From: Aradus depressus
Taxonomy: Eukaryota > Arthropoda > Insecta > Hemiptera > Aradidae
Assembly (NCBI GenBank): GCA_963662175.1
Contig: OY759223.1
Span: forward strand, 4,559,549-4,623,548
DNA: 64,000 nt
Direction of reading: 5' to 3'
Below the pieces are notes generated by a model. It was not told the origin of the DNA and did no database searches. It saw nothing but the letters and a program-made list of their open reading frames with translations. Of the stretch, positions 33,297 through 43,182 are shown one piece after another (within the stretch, counting starts at the first letter, position 1; each line of letters begins with the position of its first letter). Made by a program: the position numbers and the translations under genes.

Positions 33297-33570
33297 TTAT
33301 ACCAACCACTTTCGTACAGATCACTCTCTCCCTTCCCCTTCCTCTCAAATTCACTTCATACTGGCATTACTGTGAATAAGAAAGTCACTCTTATAATCAC
33401 GTACAATGAAACAAAGTAAATAGTTGACGTCAGCGCATCACTTTCATACGTAACTAAAGCCCGGGCATGAGTCATAAAACCTAAACCTAAACCTATAGGC
33501 AGTAATGTCATGGGAGAGGGGGAAGTGGGAGCGATAGTGATCTGTACAAAAGTAGTTGGTAAAAAAAACA
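33297..33570. repeat. Inverted-repeat element containing a SINE-1 tail
   Basis: The left arm (CCAACCACTTTCGTACAGAT, CACTCTCTCCCTTCC; 33301-33372) is inverted at about 33488-33570 (GATCTGTACAAAAGTAGTTG). A SINE-1 3' fragment (33447-33487, AAAGCCCGGGCATGAGTCAT + AAAACCTAAACC) lies between. A single arm-like copy (AGATCACTCTCTCCCTC) is at about 49780. Confidence 0.7.
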
Positions 33571-33630
33571 CGGCCACGTCACATTGTTTTGAATTACAAA
33601 TTAAAAATGTCGCTTCTAGATATATAGGGT

Positions 33631-33675
33631 AGCTCACCTAGGGACCTAAGCATCCAATGCTCTTATCTCTCCCCT
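33631..33675 (-). repeat. 3'-end fragment of the RNase H LINE, inverted
   Basis: CTCACCTAGGGACCTAAGCA and TCCAATGCTCTTATC are the reverse complement of 34379-34418 in the LINE 3' UTR. Confidence 0.8.
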
Positions 33676-33681
33676 ATTAGC

Positions 33682-33801
33682 TCAATTGTGGGAGTCCTAA
33701 ATGTTGCCTACCCAGGTTAAATTAGAATGGGGGATCTTTAAAGAGTACCTGACATTATACTGGCTCGGGACCACCATTTTACGTCATCTGCGAAGAACGG
33801 G
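33682..33801 (-). repeat. SINE-1 core fragment
   Basis: GTGGGAGTCCTAAATGTTGC, TTTAAAGAGTACCTGACATT and GGCTCGGGACCACC, the core in inverted orientation. The 5' part of the open frame 33701-34228 is this SINE, not protein-coding. Confidence 0.82.
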
Positions 33802-34436
33802 TAATTTAAAGGGTTTGTTATCTCCCGAACAGGGAAACGAGGAGGCAGACAGACCAGCCAAGGAAGGTTCAAGTAAGCCCTTTATGGGGCCAGAGCCAGT
33901 ACTAGGAATATCTCGGGAGGCATACCGAACCCGGATTAAAGAATGGACTAAGTATCTTTTGGAGATAAAAAACCACATGCAGAGAGTCGAAGATGTTCCT
34001 GGGAGGGGAGTCCAAGATGTTGAAGGGATTCTGAACCTCAAAAGGAATGAGCTTCGGCAACTAACTGGAGTTCTCACAGGACATGGTCCGTTCAATAGAC
34101 ACCTACACACTGTAGGAGTCAAGGACAGTCCTACCTGCGATAGATGTGGGGAAGAAGACAAGAAGACTTCCTGTGTATATGCTCGGGATACGCGCGAACG
34201 AGATTCCACATCTTTGGTAAAGATGTAATCACAGAGGAGGAATTTAGAAGATTGGACCACGGGAGCATTCTCAGGTTCATTAAGAAAACTGGGAGACTGA
34301 GCACTTCATGAAGGGCTTGGTTCAGGTAGCATAAACATACAGGTAATATAATAAGGGGGAAGCTCAGCGCTTCCAGGAAGGGATAAGAGTACTGGATGCT
34401 TAGGTCCCTAGGTGTAAAACAGCAGCCCAATATATA
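33802..34436 (+). pseudogene. LINE with RNase H domain, C-terminal end and 3' UTR
   Basis: The frame reads EQGNEEADRPAKEGS, the last RNase H block (GNEEAD..A) of LINEs of the I/Loa/R1-like group. It continues GPEPVLGISREAYRTRIKEW, LKRNELRQLTGVLTGHGPF and DSPTCDRCGEEDK, a C-terminal zinc-knuckle. A frameshift near 34160 moves the rest to a frame encoding GYARTRFHIFGKD and IKKTGRLSTS, with the stop near 34309-34311. The 3' UTR (GCACTTCATGAAGGGC to TTAGGTCCCTAGGTGTAAAA) ends in a TATA-type repeat. The same 3' UTR recurs at 39360-39515. It is 5'-truncated, with the catalytic RT lost. Confidence 0.88.
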
Positions 34437-34480
34437 TATAATCTCTCGAATACATAAATAAAATGTTGTTTCTAGGTTTA

Positions 34481-34782
34481 GGTTTTATGACTCATGCCCG
34501 GGCTTTAACTATGAAGTCATATCGCCTACTACCAGAGCGCTCTTTCGTCACTCTGGTGGACATGAGTCCAACTCTACTTTGGGAGTCCTAAATTTTGCCA
34601 ACCCTAAATTTTTATTCACCTAGGGTAGGGGTCTTTAACGAGTACCTGACATCGTACAGGCTCGGGACCATCGCTTAACGTCTCATCCGAAGGACGGGGT
34701 GCTTAAGTTACCTAGGAGGTAAAATAAACTAAGAGCCTCGGTCGGGTTTCAAACCCACGATCTTGAGCTCAGATGGCAAGCT
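34481..34782 (-). repeat. SINE-1 copy, missing only the head's first bases
   Basis: TGACTCATGCCCGGGCTTTA, GAGCGCTCTTTCGTCACTCT, the core, GGGTTTCAAACCCACG (box B near 34745-34756) and CTTGAGCTCAGATGGCAAGC. The 3' end with CTAGGTTTAGGTTTT (34470-34484) mirrors the inverted fragment at 33447-33487. Confidence 0.92.
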
Positions 34783-34959
34783 ATTATGTCTATACATTCT
34801 TTCTTATAAGGTGAGTTGTGTCCAGTAACAGACATATTCTTTTTTACATTTGTTGAATTCAATCTAAACAGACGACATGGAATTTCGGTGTAAAACCCAT
34901 CATCAAATTTCAGACCAGTAATTGGACAACTTCCCTCACATAACTTATAATAGTCCAAG

Positions 34960-35265
34960 TGGAAGAAAAATAAGAAATAAAAGGATAGTTGAAATGATGT
35001 AGGAAGATTTCCGAATGGGAATTACAAACTGGGAAAGAACAATGCGGTTAGTTGAAGCTATTAGATTGCCAATTAATCGGTTCGTTCCATGGTAGATCTG
35101 TGAGAGTCATGGCTATCGTTGGCAATATGAATTTATGGCATGTTTTTGCCATTATAAAAACCCCCGAATGCGTCAGGACGCGTCAAAGGCGGATTTGGAC
35201 TGAAAGCAATTACATAGGGTAAAACCAATATTTTCAAAAAGTCCGGCTTATCCTAACTTCGTGAG
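34960..35265. other. Unassigned stretch
   Basis: No family recognised. Confidence 0.4.
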
Positions 35266-35267
35266 TG

Positions 35268-35322
35268 GGCCCACAGCTCAGAGGTAGCATGACTACTCAG
35301 CTCAAGATTGCGGTTCATGTTT
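35268..35322 (+). repeat. tRNA-like SINE head fragment
   Basis: GGGCCCACAGCTCAGAGGTA gives a box A-like stretch. GCTCAAGATTGCGGTTC carries the start of a box B-like site. Confidence 0.45.
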
Positions 35323-35349
35323 TTATTTTTAAGAGCTAAAAAAAGAGAG

Positions 35350-35627
35350 TGCACCGGATGATTATAAAAATTTTCTTAGGATGAATGATACTATTATCAG
35401 GAGCTTTTGGAATTGATTTCGCCTGCAATTGAGAAACAAGACACTATAACGAGAGATACAATGTCTGCAAATGAACGACTCTCCACTACATTAAGATTTC
35501 TTGCTTCGGGTCAGTCCTTTGAGGATTTGGAGTTTTTAACAGCCATTTCACCTCAAGCAATTGGAAAAATTGTCATAGAAACCTGTGAAGAAATAATTTG
35601 TGTGCTAAAGAGAAAAAAAAATTATTA
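35350..35627 (+). pseudogene. PIF/Harbinger transposase (HARBI1-like) N-terminal fragment
   Basis: The frame gives DYKNFLRMND, then after a one-base shift near 35391 YYQELLELISPAIEKQDTI, RDTMSANERLSTTLRFLASG and QSFEDLEFLTAISPQAIGKI. Last comes VIETCEEIICVLK. This matches the conserved N-terminal region of Harbinger transposases and HARBI1-like proteins (NFLRM, I.KQDT, ERL..TLRFLA.G, S..A.GKI..ETC). The DDE catalytic domain that should follow is absent. It ends at a TAA at 35626-35628. Confidence 0.92.
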
Positions 35628-35656
35628 AGGTATGATTGTTATGGTATGATGATTAC

Positions 35657-35801
35657 GCCCATAAAAATTAGGGGTAGGCAAAATTTAGGACTCCCATAGT
35701 AGAGTCGGGCTCATGTCCACCAGAGTGACGAAAGAGCGCTCAGGTAGTAGGCGATATGACCTCGTAGTTAAAGCCCGGGCATGAGTCTTAATAACAGACT
35801 A
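35657..35801 (+). repeat. SINE-1 fragment, 3' half
   Basis: GGGTAGGCAAAATTTAGGAC, GTAGAGTCGGGCTCATGTCC, GCGCTCAGGTAGTAGGCGAT and AAGCCCGGGCATGAGTCTTA. Confidence 0.92.
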
Positions 35802-36153
35802 ATATATTGAAATATTATATATTATATTTTTTAGATTTACACTGCTATATTATTTTCTTTTACCTAAAATTTTATTTATTTTAACAAATTTAAGATATCG
35901 AAGCATGTTAACCTAAAAGTTTCTTACCGAAAGATCATTTTGTAGTTAGTAATATTCATATTTTAGTTAAATTCAGTACAACGGTAAATATGATCAATAA
36001 TGTTGTGAAAATACAATAGAAATGCTCAAAACAGCTGACATCACAGATAAAGAAGTGTCTAGTTGTGTGTGTGCGCTGCACGCGCAACCGTCCGATACAC
36101 ACACATACGCAGCATCAACGAGACTTACGCTTTGACGGTCTGACATAGTCTCT

Positions 36154-36267
36154 AACCTCCCAATGTAGGGTTCATGTCCACCATAGCGACGAAAGAGCGC
36201 TCTGGTAGTACGCGATAGGATCTCTTGATTAAAGCCTGGGCATGAGTCACACTGAACTAACTAAGAG
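36154..36267 (+). repeat. SINE-1 fragment, 3' third
   Basis: GGGTTCATGTCCACCATAGC, GAAAGAGCGCTCTGGTAGTA, GATTAAAGCCTGGGCATGAG and TGAACTAACTAA. Confidence 0.85.
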
Positions 36268-36521
36268 GCCATTTAGACGAAAGGGCCTTGGCAAGAGGTT
36301 ACACCCGCCCGCCTACTTTCGCCTCAGTCAGACTGTCCATTTCTTCTGGTCACTGAGTCAAGGTTGAACCAGCCAACATTCTTTAAGACCAGTTCAAACC
36401 TCAACTCTTCCTCACGACCATTTCCCTTATCCGATATCTCATGTTATATGTTGATGTAATATGTAACTGTTAAAAAAATTACATGTGATTGTATAAAATC
36501 ACTGGCAATATTGTATAGTGG

Positions 36522-36660
36522 TACTCGTTAAAGACCCCTACCCCTAGGTGAACTAACCAACATTTAGAAGTCCCACATTAGATACAGGCTTATGTCCATC
36601 AGAGCGACCAAAGAGCGTACTGGTAGTAGGCGATATGATGTAGTTACAGCCCGAACCATG
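36522..36660 (+). repeat. SINE-1 fragment, 3' half
   Basis: GGTACTCGTTAAAGACCCCT, ACATTTAGAAGTCCC, CCAAAGAGCGTACTGGTAGT and TACAGCCCGAACCATG. The overlapping minus-strand open frames are shadows. Confidence 0.82.
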
Positions 36661-36994
36661 GACATTGTGATGACTAATTGCACAGGATTGAACGATTTTG
36701 GACTGTCCATACTGTTCCAGGGTCGCTTCATTGAGAAACATTTTTTCAACGGTTTTTATCCTCTCGTCCTTAGCCCTTTCATCTATAAAACTCTTTTCGA
36801 AAGAAGTAACATCGAGATGCATAACCAAATTCTTTGTTTTCTGTTCGATATCAAAATTAGTGTCTACATTTTCAATTTTTTTTTCAACGTTCTTCTCAAT
36901 TAAGTTCTTTTTCGTTTTTCATTTTCTTACATAATCATTGAATTTATTTATTTTCATATTTATAGTTTCATTGTTATTTATATATTATTTTTGA

Positions 36995-37305
36995 GGGCGC
37001 CGGTAGCTCAGTGGTATGCGTGCTTGCCTTCTGAGCTCAAGAACGTGGGTTCGAAACCCGACCGAGGCCCTTAGTTTATTTTATCTGGGAGGTAAAATAA
37101 ACTTAGTCACGCCGTCCTTCGGATGGGACGTTAAGCGATGGTCCCGAGCCTGTACTATGTCAGGTACTCGTTAAAGACCCCTGCCTTAGGTCAATAAAAA
37201 TTTAGGACTTCCATAGTAGAGTAGGGCTCATGTCCACCAGAGTGAGGTAGTAGGCGATATGACCTCGTAGTTAAAGCCCGGGCATGAGTCACAATAACTA
37301 ACTAA
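36995..37305 (+). repeat. SINE-1, full-length copy
   Basis: It has the tRNA-like head GGGCGCCGGTAGCTCAGTGG with box A (TAGCTCAGTGG), and box B (GGTTCGAAACC) at about 37049-37059. The block TTTATTTTATCTGGGAGG is followed by the core CCGTCCTTCGGATGGGACGT / TAAGCGATGGTCCCGAGCC / GGTACTCGTTAAAGACCCC. The 3' region ends GCCCGGGCATGAGTCACAAT with the tail AACTAACTAA. The core wording (CGGATGGGACGTTAA...TTAAAGACCCC) resembles the conserved domain reported for MetaSINEs in animals; this is from memory and needs alignment. Head-core-tail order is that of a pol III-transcribed SINE mobilised by a LINE. Confidence 0.95.
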
Positions 37306-37309
37306 AATA

Positions 37310-37915
37310 AACATTCATTTCTTAAGCATGTTCATATTATGCATTTTCACCAGCTAAATATAAACAACCACTAACGATCATCTGGTGTAATCTTATAAAA
37401 AACATGGTAGTGGAACGGGAGCGCGGATAAATCCGAAAATTAATCAAAATAATTGAATAATTATTGAACAATATTAATCAAATTAATAATTGGAGTAAAC
37501 AAAAAAAATAAATATTTTTGTGGTAAGAATATCTACGGAGTTCCCAAGCCACTCCCCACAGGAAATAATAGTATCCATGTTCAACCAATTAATCACAGAT
37601 ATTTAATTAAATTGTATTTATTATATTTCATAATAAAAAACAGACATAAACTTTAACAAAAACAATAAAATACAAAGATAAATTGTTAAAAATGTCGTTT
37701 GAACCTTTGGAAAATAAGTATGAAGACTTCTATTTGGCTAATACTAGCCGAGGTATCCCCCATTCCCTGACGTAACTAACATCCGGGCGAACTGCGCATG
37801 TCTGTACTTAGGGAAAAAAAGGGGGAGCTAAAAAATAATTTGCGGGGTGGTCTCGTGATTTGTAGTCACCCCACTACCCCCACCCCATCCCCATTTGGCT
37901 GGTAAAGAACACTAT
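37310..37915. other. Stretch with no recognised feature
   Basis: Mostly AT-rich. 37745-37900 is GC-richer (ACTAACATCCGGGCGAACTG) with no frame or repeat partner that I recognise. Confidence 0.45.
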
Positions 37916-37920
37916 GTAAT

Positions 37921-38073
37921 CTGTTCAGTGGTATAGCAGTCATGACTGCACCCGACCGAGGCCCTTCAGTTTTTTTTGTCTGAAAGGTAAAAAAAAAAAA
38001 AAAAAATTTGAGCACGCTGTCCTATTCAGGTGGGACGTTCAGCGTTTGTCAGGTACTCGTTAAAGACTGGGCA
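37921..38073 (+). repeat. SINE-1 fragment
   Basis: TTCAGTGGTATAGCAGTCAT, ACCCGACCGAGGCCCTTCAG, GCACGCTGTCC, GTGGGACGTTC and GGTACTCGTTAAAGAC; box B is shortened. Confidence 0.78.
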
Positions 38074-38205
38074 TGTCGATACACTCATTACATTGACAGT
38101 TATTGGGTTGTTCGGGTTGAGACCCTTCTGATATCCTTCCCCTTCGGCCGATTCCTCTGAAAACTAATAGGTGTCGTCCTTTCATGGTTTTGAATATAAA
38201 TATGT

Positions 38206-38376
38206 AACTATTGTCATACCTTTCGGTGAAAACCGTCGTCACTGGCTGCTATATTCAACTGGAGTACAACATTAACAGTGGCTTGAAGATGATGTCTTCA
38301 CATCGAAAGCGCTCGCCCACAGTACTCGACCAGCAGCCAGTGACAACGGTTTCCACCGAAAGGTATGACAACAGTA
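38206..38376. mobile_element. Inverted-repeat insertion with one hammerhead-like motif
   Basis: The left arm 38207-38251 (TTGTCATACCTTTCGGTGAA, GTCACTGGCTGCT) pairs with 38333-38375 (AGCAGCCAGTGAC, CCGAAAGGTATGACAACAGT). It interrupts a CTTCCCC-family module. Its loop region holds the motif at 38282-38311. Confidence 0.83.
38282..38311 (+). ncRNA. Hammerhead-like motif
   Basis: CTTGAAGA, T, stem GATGT / CTTC / ACATC, GAA, then the palindrome AGCGCT followed by C (a CUC triplet). GTGG upstream can pair with CCAC downstream with an offset. One extra T in CTTGAAGA departs from the core. Confidence 0.3.
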
Positions 38377-38589
38377 ATATATTTACTGGCCGAACTAATA
38401 ATAAATATATAATTTCGTGTCGATACATTCAACTGCATCGAGAGTTATCACATTCACGAACACACAGAACTTTTTTTTTTTTTTTTTTTTTTTGGAGTCA
38501 GGGTCGGAAAACGTGAAATTTCGGTGAAAATTCAAAACCAATTTCATAATTTCATCTGTATTTCGTAGAGCTGGGGAAGTGAAATTGGT

Positions 38590-38815
38590 ATCTGTCTGTG
38601 AACAGGGTAACCGCTGAAAAAATGAATGTATGTTTCAACACAAAAATCCCAATAACTTCCAATATATCGGCATAATATTTTATATTGAATTTTAATACCC
38701 CATAAGGTTGGCAACATATCAATTTCCACTGAAATCGGCCGAAAACTCAAAAACCCTAATAACTGCCGATGTAATGGACGTATCACCTCAAAATTTAGTA
38801 CATTAAAACCTCTCT
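38590..38815 (+). repeat. CTTCCCC-family internal fragment
   Basis: TAACCGCTGAAAAAATGAAT, CCCCATAAGGTTGGCAACAT, CCTAATAACTGCCGATGTAA. Confidence 0.75.
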
Positions 38816-39354
38816 GCTACAGACAGTCACGAGACCCAGAAAATTGTCAGTTCCAGAAGGGTTTTAAAGGGTTTTTTTGAGGAGGGTTTTAAAATAACTT
38901 CATCACATGTATGTAGGTACATATACAAAACGTTTAATTTGCTCTTATGTTTATTACTACATGTATAGGTAACGAACAATAGATAATTAGATGAAACACA
39001 CATAGTTATTATAGATTTTAAGTTTTCATAAACCAAACAGTATGTATGCCTGTTTCACAAACAGCGAATTCTGCGAATAATAAAAAGCATTCAAAATTAT
39101 ATTTTTCAAATAAATTTTATTGTAACTGTCCCCTTAGTAGAAGTAAATTTATCTCTTGATGACGAAAAATTGATTGTCCGCGTTCGTTAGAGGGCTGAAA
39201 AAATACATTGTTTTCCTATACTTCGGCCAGGGACAGCGCAAAATTGTCCCTAAAGAGGGGTTTTACCGTATAAGTATTCAGCCGAAGCTCCTGAGTATGT
39301 AATTCAACTACTGATTTTTAGCCTATTGGATTGGTGGGAGAGCAAAGACTTAAA

Positions 39355-39520
39355 TGGACAGGAGACTGAGCACTTCATGAAGAGCTTGGTTTAGATAGTA
39401 TAAACGGTAATATAATAAGGGGGAAGCCCAGCGCTTCAGGGAAGGGATAAGAGCACTGGGTGCTTAGGTCCCTAGGTGTAAAACACCAGCCCACCGTATA
39501 TATATTTATATATATATAAA
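39355..39520 (+). repeat. 3' UTR of the RNase H LINE family, second copy
   Basis: GAGACTGAGCACTTCATGAA, ATAATATAATAAGGGGGAAG and GGTGCTTAGGTCCCTAGGTG match 34291-34436, and it also ends in a TATATATTTATATA tail. It is severely 5'-truncated. Confidence 0.9.
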
Positions 39521-39939
39521 TGAGTATTTCTTTCTGGGGAAGTATCGTGGTAGTGATTGACCAACACCCCTGTATAACGGACACTAATTTCGTCACCACC
39601 ATGTCCGTTATAGAGAGGTTTCACTAATTGTCAACGGTGAATGAGTTAACAACACAATTATATTTAATCGATAGCAACATTAATGAGAAAGTGACATTTT
39701 CATTAATTGACTTTTATGTCAATTTTGTTAATAATAAATAAATGGAGCTCGTGAATATGGATTGGGGTCGTAAAGAGGTGTCTTGGGACACTGGCCTTAG
39801 CTGTCACGTCAGCAGTCCGGGGCTCCTTCCTTCCATTACCTCTTTGCATAATCAGAAATAACATTTTCATATAAACAATTATTTTCTTAATAGAGAAATA
39901 ACAATAATCTTAAACAAATGATAAAAAAAGTGAGAAAAA

Positions 39940-40330
39940 CAGTCGTCGGTGAATCACCGCTTGTGTATTTCCCCAGCTCGAATTAATAAATTACGTTTTC
40001 GCTCTCCCTTCAACGACAATCGACTGTTAGCGCTAAAACTCAATATTTGACTTATATAGTTTCTTCTGTATTCGCATACTCAGTCGATACATTTATTACA
40101 TCGGCAGTTATTGGGATTTTTGAGTTGGGCCTCCTCTGATTCCCCCCCTATCTTTCGATTGATTCGGCTAAAAATTAATAGGAGCAGAAAATTAATAAGG
40201 TCCCCTTTGTAAAGCTTTAAATTTACATATGAAATTTCGTGTCAATACATTCATTACAATGACAGTTATTATAGTTTTTATGTTAAGTCTCCTCCCTAAT
40301 CCTTTATTTATAGAGAAATACCTATATTTT
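39940..40330 (-). repeat. CTTCCCC-family copy, right part
   Basis: CGTCGGTGAATCACCGC, TATTTCCCCAGCTCGAATTA, TTTTCGCTCTCCCTTC, TCGATACATTTATTACATCG and a second module with AATACATTCATTACAATG. Confidence 0.83.
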
Positions 40331-40484
40331 CTAGTTAACGACACTGATACCGTAAAAAATTCATACAACTAGATACAATTCAATTCTATATACTCGCCAT
40401 GATAGAATCCGATTACTGGATGCTATTCTTGAGCATAGAATCCAACAATTAGATGCTACCCGCGTCCGACAACTAGATTCTATC

Positions 40485-41485
40485 CACTAGGTCAGCGTTC
40501 CCCAACCTTTTTTGGATCGCTTACCACTTGGTAGTACATGATGCTAAATAGTTGTTTGAAAATTGTATTCAAATCACAAAATGAAACAAATTACATTGAA
40601 ACACGCCTAAAATTGTATTCAAATCACAAAATGAAACAAATTACATTGAAACACGCCTAAAATTGTATTCAAATCACAAAATGAAACAAATTACATTGAA
40701 ACACGCCTAAAATTGTATTCAAATCACATAATGAAACAAATTACATTGAAACACGCCTAAAATTGTATTCAAATCACATAATGAAACAAATTACATTGAA
40801 ACACGCCTAAAATTGTATTCAAATCACATAATGAAACAAATTACATTGAAACACGCCTAAAATTGTATTCAAATCACAAAATGAAACAAATTACATTGAA
40901 ACACGCCTAAAATTGTATTCAAATCACATAATGAAACAAATTACATTGAAACACGCCTAAAATTGTATTCAAATCACATAATGAAACAAATTACATTGAA
41001 ACACGCCTAAACGTCATGCCGCATTATAAACTCACTGTAACATATATATATATATGTGTGTTTGTTCAAATTTTCATATTTATCTACTATTTTGTTTACT
41101 AATAAATGGTTTTAATAAAAACACAAAATTATAAAAAAACAATTAATATATTTTCTTATCATAATCAAATATTTTTCTAAAATAAATTTAATGAGATCCT
41201 TGTGCTTGTTTCGAAGAACATAATTTTTTTTAATTTGGTTCAAAAGATGCGAGGTATACCCTTATGTCTACAGCTGCATTCAATCTGTTTCGATACTTTT
41301 TTTTTTTTTTAAATATATGAAGAAAAAGCTCTTTCTACTAATTCCATACTAGTAAACGATAATAATAATTTAATTTTTAAGTTTTTATGTCCGCCATTAT
41401 TGATTATTTTTTGCGAACCACCAACCAGCAACTCGCGTACCACCAATGGTACGCGTACCACAGGCTCGGAAACGCTTCACTAGGT
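40485..41485. mobile_element. Non-autonomous hAT element with 8-bp target duplication
   Basis: CACTAGGT at 40485-40492 and 41478-41485 is a perfect 8-bp target duplication around an element of 40493-41477. The element starts CAGCGTTCCCCAACCTTTTT and ends GGTACGCGTACC, then CTCGGAAACGCTT. The CAG start with a GGTT(C)CCCAACC-type terminus and an 8-bp duplication are hAT hallmarks. Inside are nine 50-bp tandem units (40561-41010) and AT-rich sequence. No transposase. Confidence 0.9.
40561..41010 (+). repeat. Nine perfect-length 50-bp tandem repeats
   Basis: The unit starts AATTGTATTCAAATCACAAA and ends ACACGCCTAA. There are exactly nine units in 450 bp, differing mainly at one position (CACAAAATG against CACATAATG). 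There are no spacers, so it is not CRISPR-like. Confidence 0.98.
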
Positions 41486-41489
41486 CAAT

Positions 41490-41990
41490 AATCCAACAAT
41501 TACCACCACGATTCCAAGCAGATAGAATTCGACAATTATACAAGATCTTGAGTGATGTGGCTATAAGATTCTATCCCGGAAGAAAAAATATTACGAGCAC
41601 ATAAGTATAGACCAAGAAAAAAAAATATCCGAAATGAGAACACTAGCATAAAAAAAATTGAGAAGAAAAAAATAGCCTCTTAACTGGCCTCTAGAAACTG
41701 AGAATGTCATTAACTTATTTATTTATTCCTCAATACATCACAGAAATAATTTTTTTTTAGAATTTTTAGGATTACCATCCTGAAACAATGTTACCAATCC
41801 CTGTGTGTTAATATTCTCATACGATTTACAACTTTTGAATATATTCGTCATTTAATAAATAAACTACAATTATAGTGAGTAACTCTTTATGAATTATTTA
41901 AAAATAGTTCACGCTTAATGACCCGGCCAGTCCAGAAGAAAATTTGTAGGAACCTAATTGTGAGAAGATGACACAAAGTGTATGACACAC
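41490..41990. other. Unassigned AT-rich stretch
   Basis: 41860-41970 (GAGTAACTCTTTATGAATTA, CAGTCCAGAAGAAAATTTGT) is loosely similar to 47250-47340, which follows the 27-bp minisatellite. It may be the end of a shared element. Confidence 0.4.
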
Positions 41991-41992
41991 TA

Positions 41993-42152
41993 ATGACGGT
42001 CGAGACCCTTATGTTTTTTATCTGAGAGGTAAAAGTAAAACCTTGAGAACGCCGTCCTTCGGATGGGACATTAAATAATAGTCCCGAGTCTGTAAAATGA
42101 CAGGAACCTAACCTTGCAAACTAAACCTGGGTAGGCAATATTTAGGACTTTA
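41993..42152 (+). repeat. SINE-1 fragment
   Basis: GGTCGAGACCCTTATG, GCCGTCCTTCGGATGGGACA, TAGTCCCGAGTCTGTAAAAT, then GGGTAGGCAATATTTAGGAC; broken off by the Jockey-like fragment that follows. Confidence 0.82.
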
Positions 42153-42545
42153 GGGGGGGTTTGTGGTAAGTGTTGTGAAGATAACGTACGTATTTCTGAG
42201 TTTGTATTTGTGTAAAGTTGCTTAAAAACCGTGTGTAAGTAGTTTGTATTGTTTCGGGTACTGTGTGTACCATTAGATCGTTCTGTTTTGTTTATGTATG
42301 GGGGACACTGTGTTATCAGTCTGAGGGTTTTTGACTGAAAGGCCTGAATTCGTTTGATGTTGGATTTTTTGCTGAACCCTATATCTGTGATCCCTATGTC
42401 CATAATGGTCTCAGGAAGTAAGTGTAACCGTTCCGTTTTTGTGTCATGTCTCATTTTGATAGTTTATTTAGAAGTCTGTAGAGTATTTTGAGTCGACGGT
42501 TCAGCGTGTTTCATGTGAGACGTGTGGAAGGTTCCATGTCTGTCT
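42150..42545 (-). pseudogene. Jockey-like LINE C-terminal fragment
   Basis: The minus strand reads GITDIGFSKKSNIKRIQAFQ and SKTLRLITQCPPYINKTERS. It matches KQSNINRIQAFQSKLLRRI of the Jockey copy at 27043-27511 and the array copies at 10171-10461, which also share the downstream TLPQTPPK-like end. It abuts the SINE-1 fragment at 41993-42152. About 130 codons are open; RT motifs are lost. Confidence 0.75.
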
Positions 42546-42722
42546 TCGATCTAATCGTCGTTACAAAATAATGAATACATGTAATGATCTACTAGTAGGG
42601 TACTTATATAAATTATTCAGTTCGTAACAATAATTACAAGAATTACAATTTTCCCACTAATCATAGGCGTTTTGATATAGTCATAGCTAATATCACTCAC
42701 TATCATAGCTAGTCACTTCGCA

Positions 42723-42957
42723 GGGCGCAGGTAGCTCAGTTCAGGTTAGAAACCTTGGGCACGCCGTCCTGCAGATGGGACGTTAAACAGAAACTTGTTA
42801 AAGCCCCTTACCCTTGGTGAATAAACCTAGGTACGCAAAATTTAGGACTCATATAGTAGAGTCGGGCACATGTCCACCAGAGTGACGAAAGTGCGCTCTG
42901 GTAGTAGGCAATATGACCTCGTAGTTAAAGCCCGGGCATGAGTCATAATAACTAACT
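42723..42957 (+). repeat. SINE-1 copy with internal deletion
   Basis: The head GGGCGCAGGTAGCTCAGTTC (box A) is joined directly to GCACGCCGTCCTGCAGATGG, deleting box B. The 3' half is intact to CATGAGTCATAATAACTAAC. Confidence 0.92.
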
Positions 42958-43182
42958 ACTCACTAGGTACCTTAAACAAAAAGTAATTTGTCAAGAAATT
43001 AGTTAGAAGTAGGTTACCTATTTACATAGTGATAGACGATTACAGGTAGTTATGTAACGAATCGTATCAGCTACTAAATTTAGGTTAATTCTTTATTATC
43101 ATATGCTGTAAATTTGAATTTAGTGATGTGCAAGGAACTCCAAATTGATAAATAAGAAACTTGGAACCCTCAAACAAAAATA

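Larger units (their letters stand above)
38073..38588 (-). repeat. CTTCCCC-family copy interrupted by an inverted repeat
   Basis: Module phrases GTCGATACACTCATTACATT, CTAATAGGTGTCGTCC and, after the insertion, TTTCGTGTCGATACATTCAA and GTCGGAAAACGTGAAATTTC. The left end is GTAGAGCTGGGGAAGT at 38571-38586. Confidence 0.8.

Noticed and set aside
33701..34228. 175-codon frame as a host gene
   Set aside because: Its first third is an inverted SINE core and the rest is the C-terminal part of a truncated LINE with a frameshift.
37000..37070. Functional tRNA gene (also at 51432, 59978 and 8890-8958)
   Set aside because: Boxes A and B are present, but no proper cloverleaf or acceptor end is seen, and the sequence continues into SINE bodies repeated many times.
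40561..41010. Possible CRISPR-like array
   Set aside because: The 50-bp units are contiguous with no spacers and lie inside a hAT MITE of a eukaryote.
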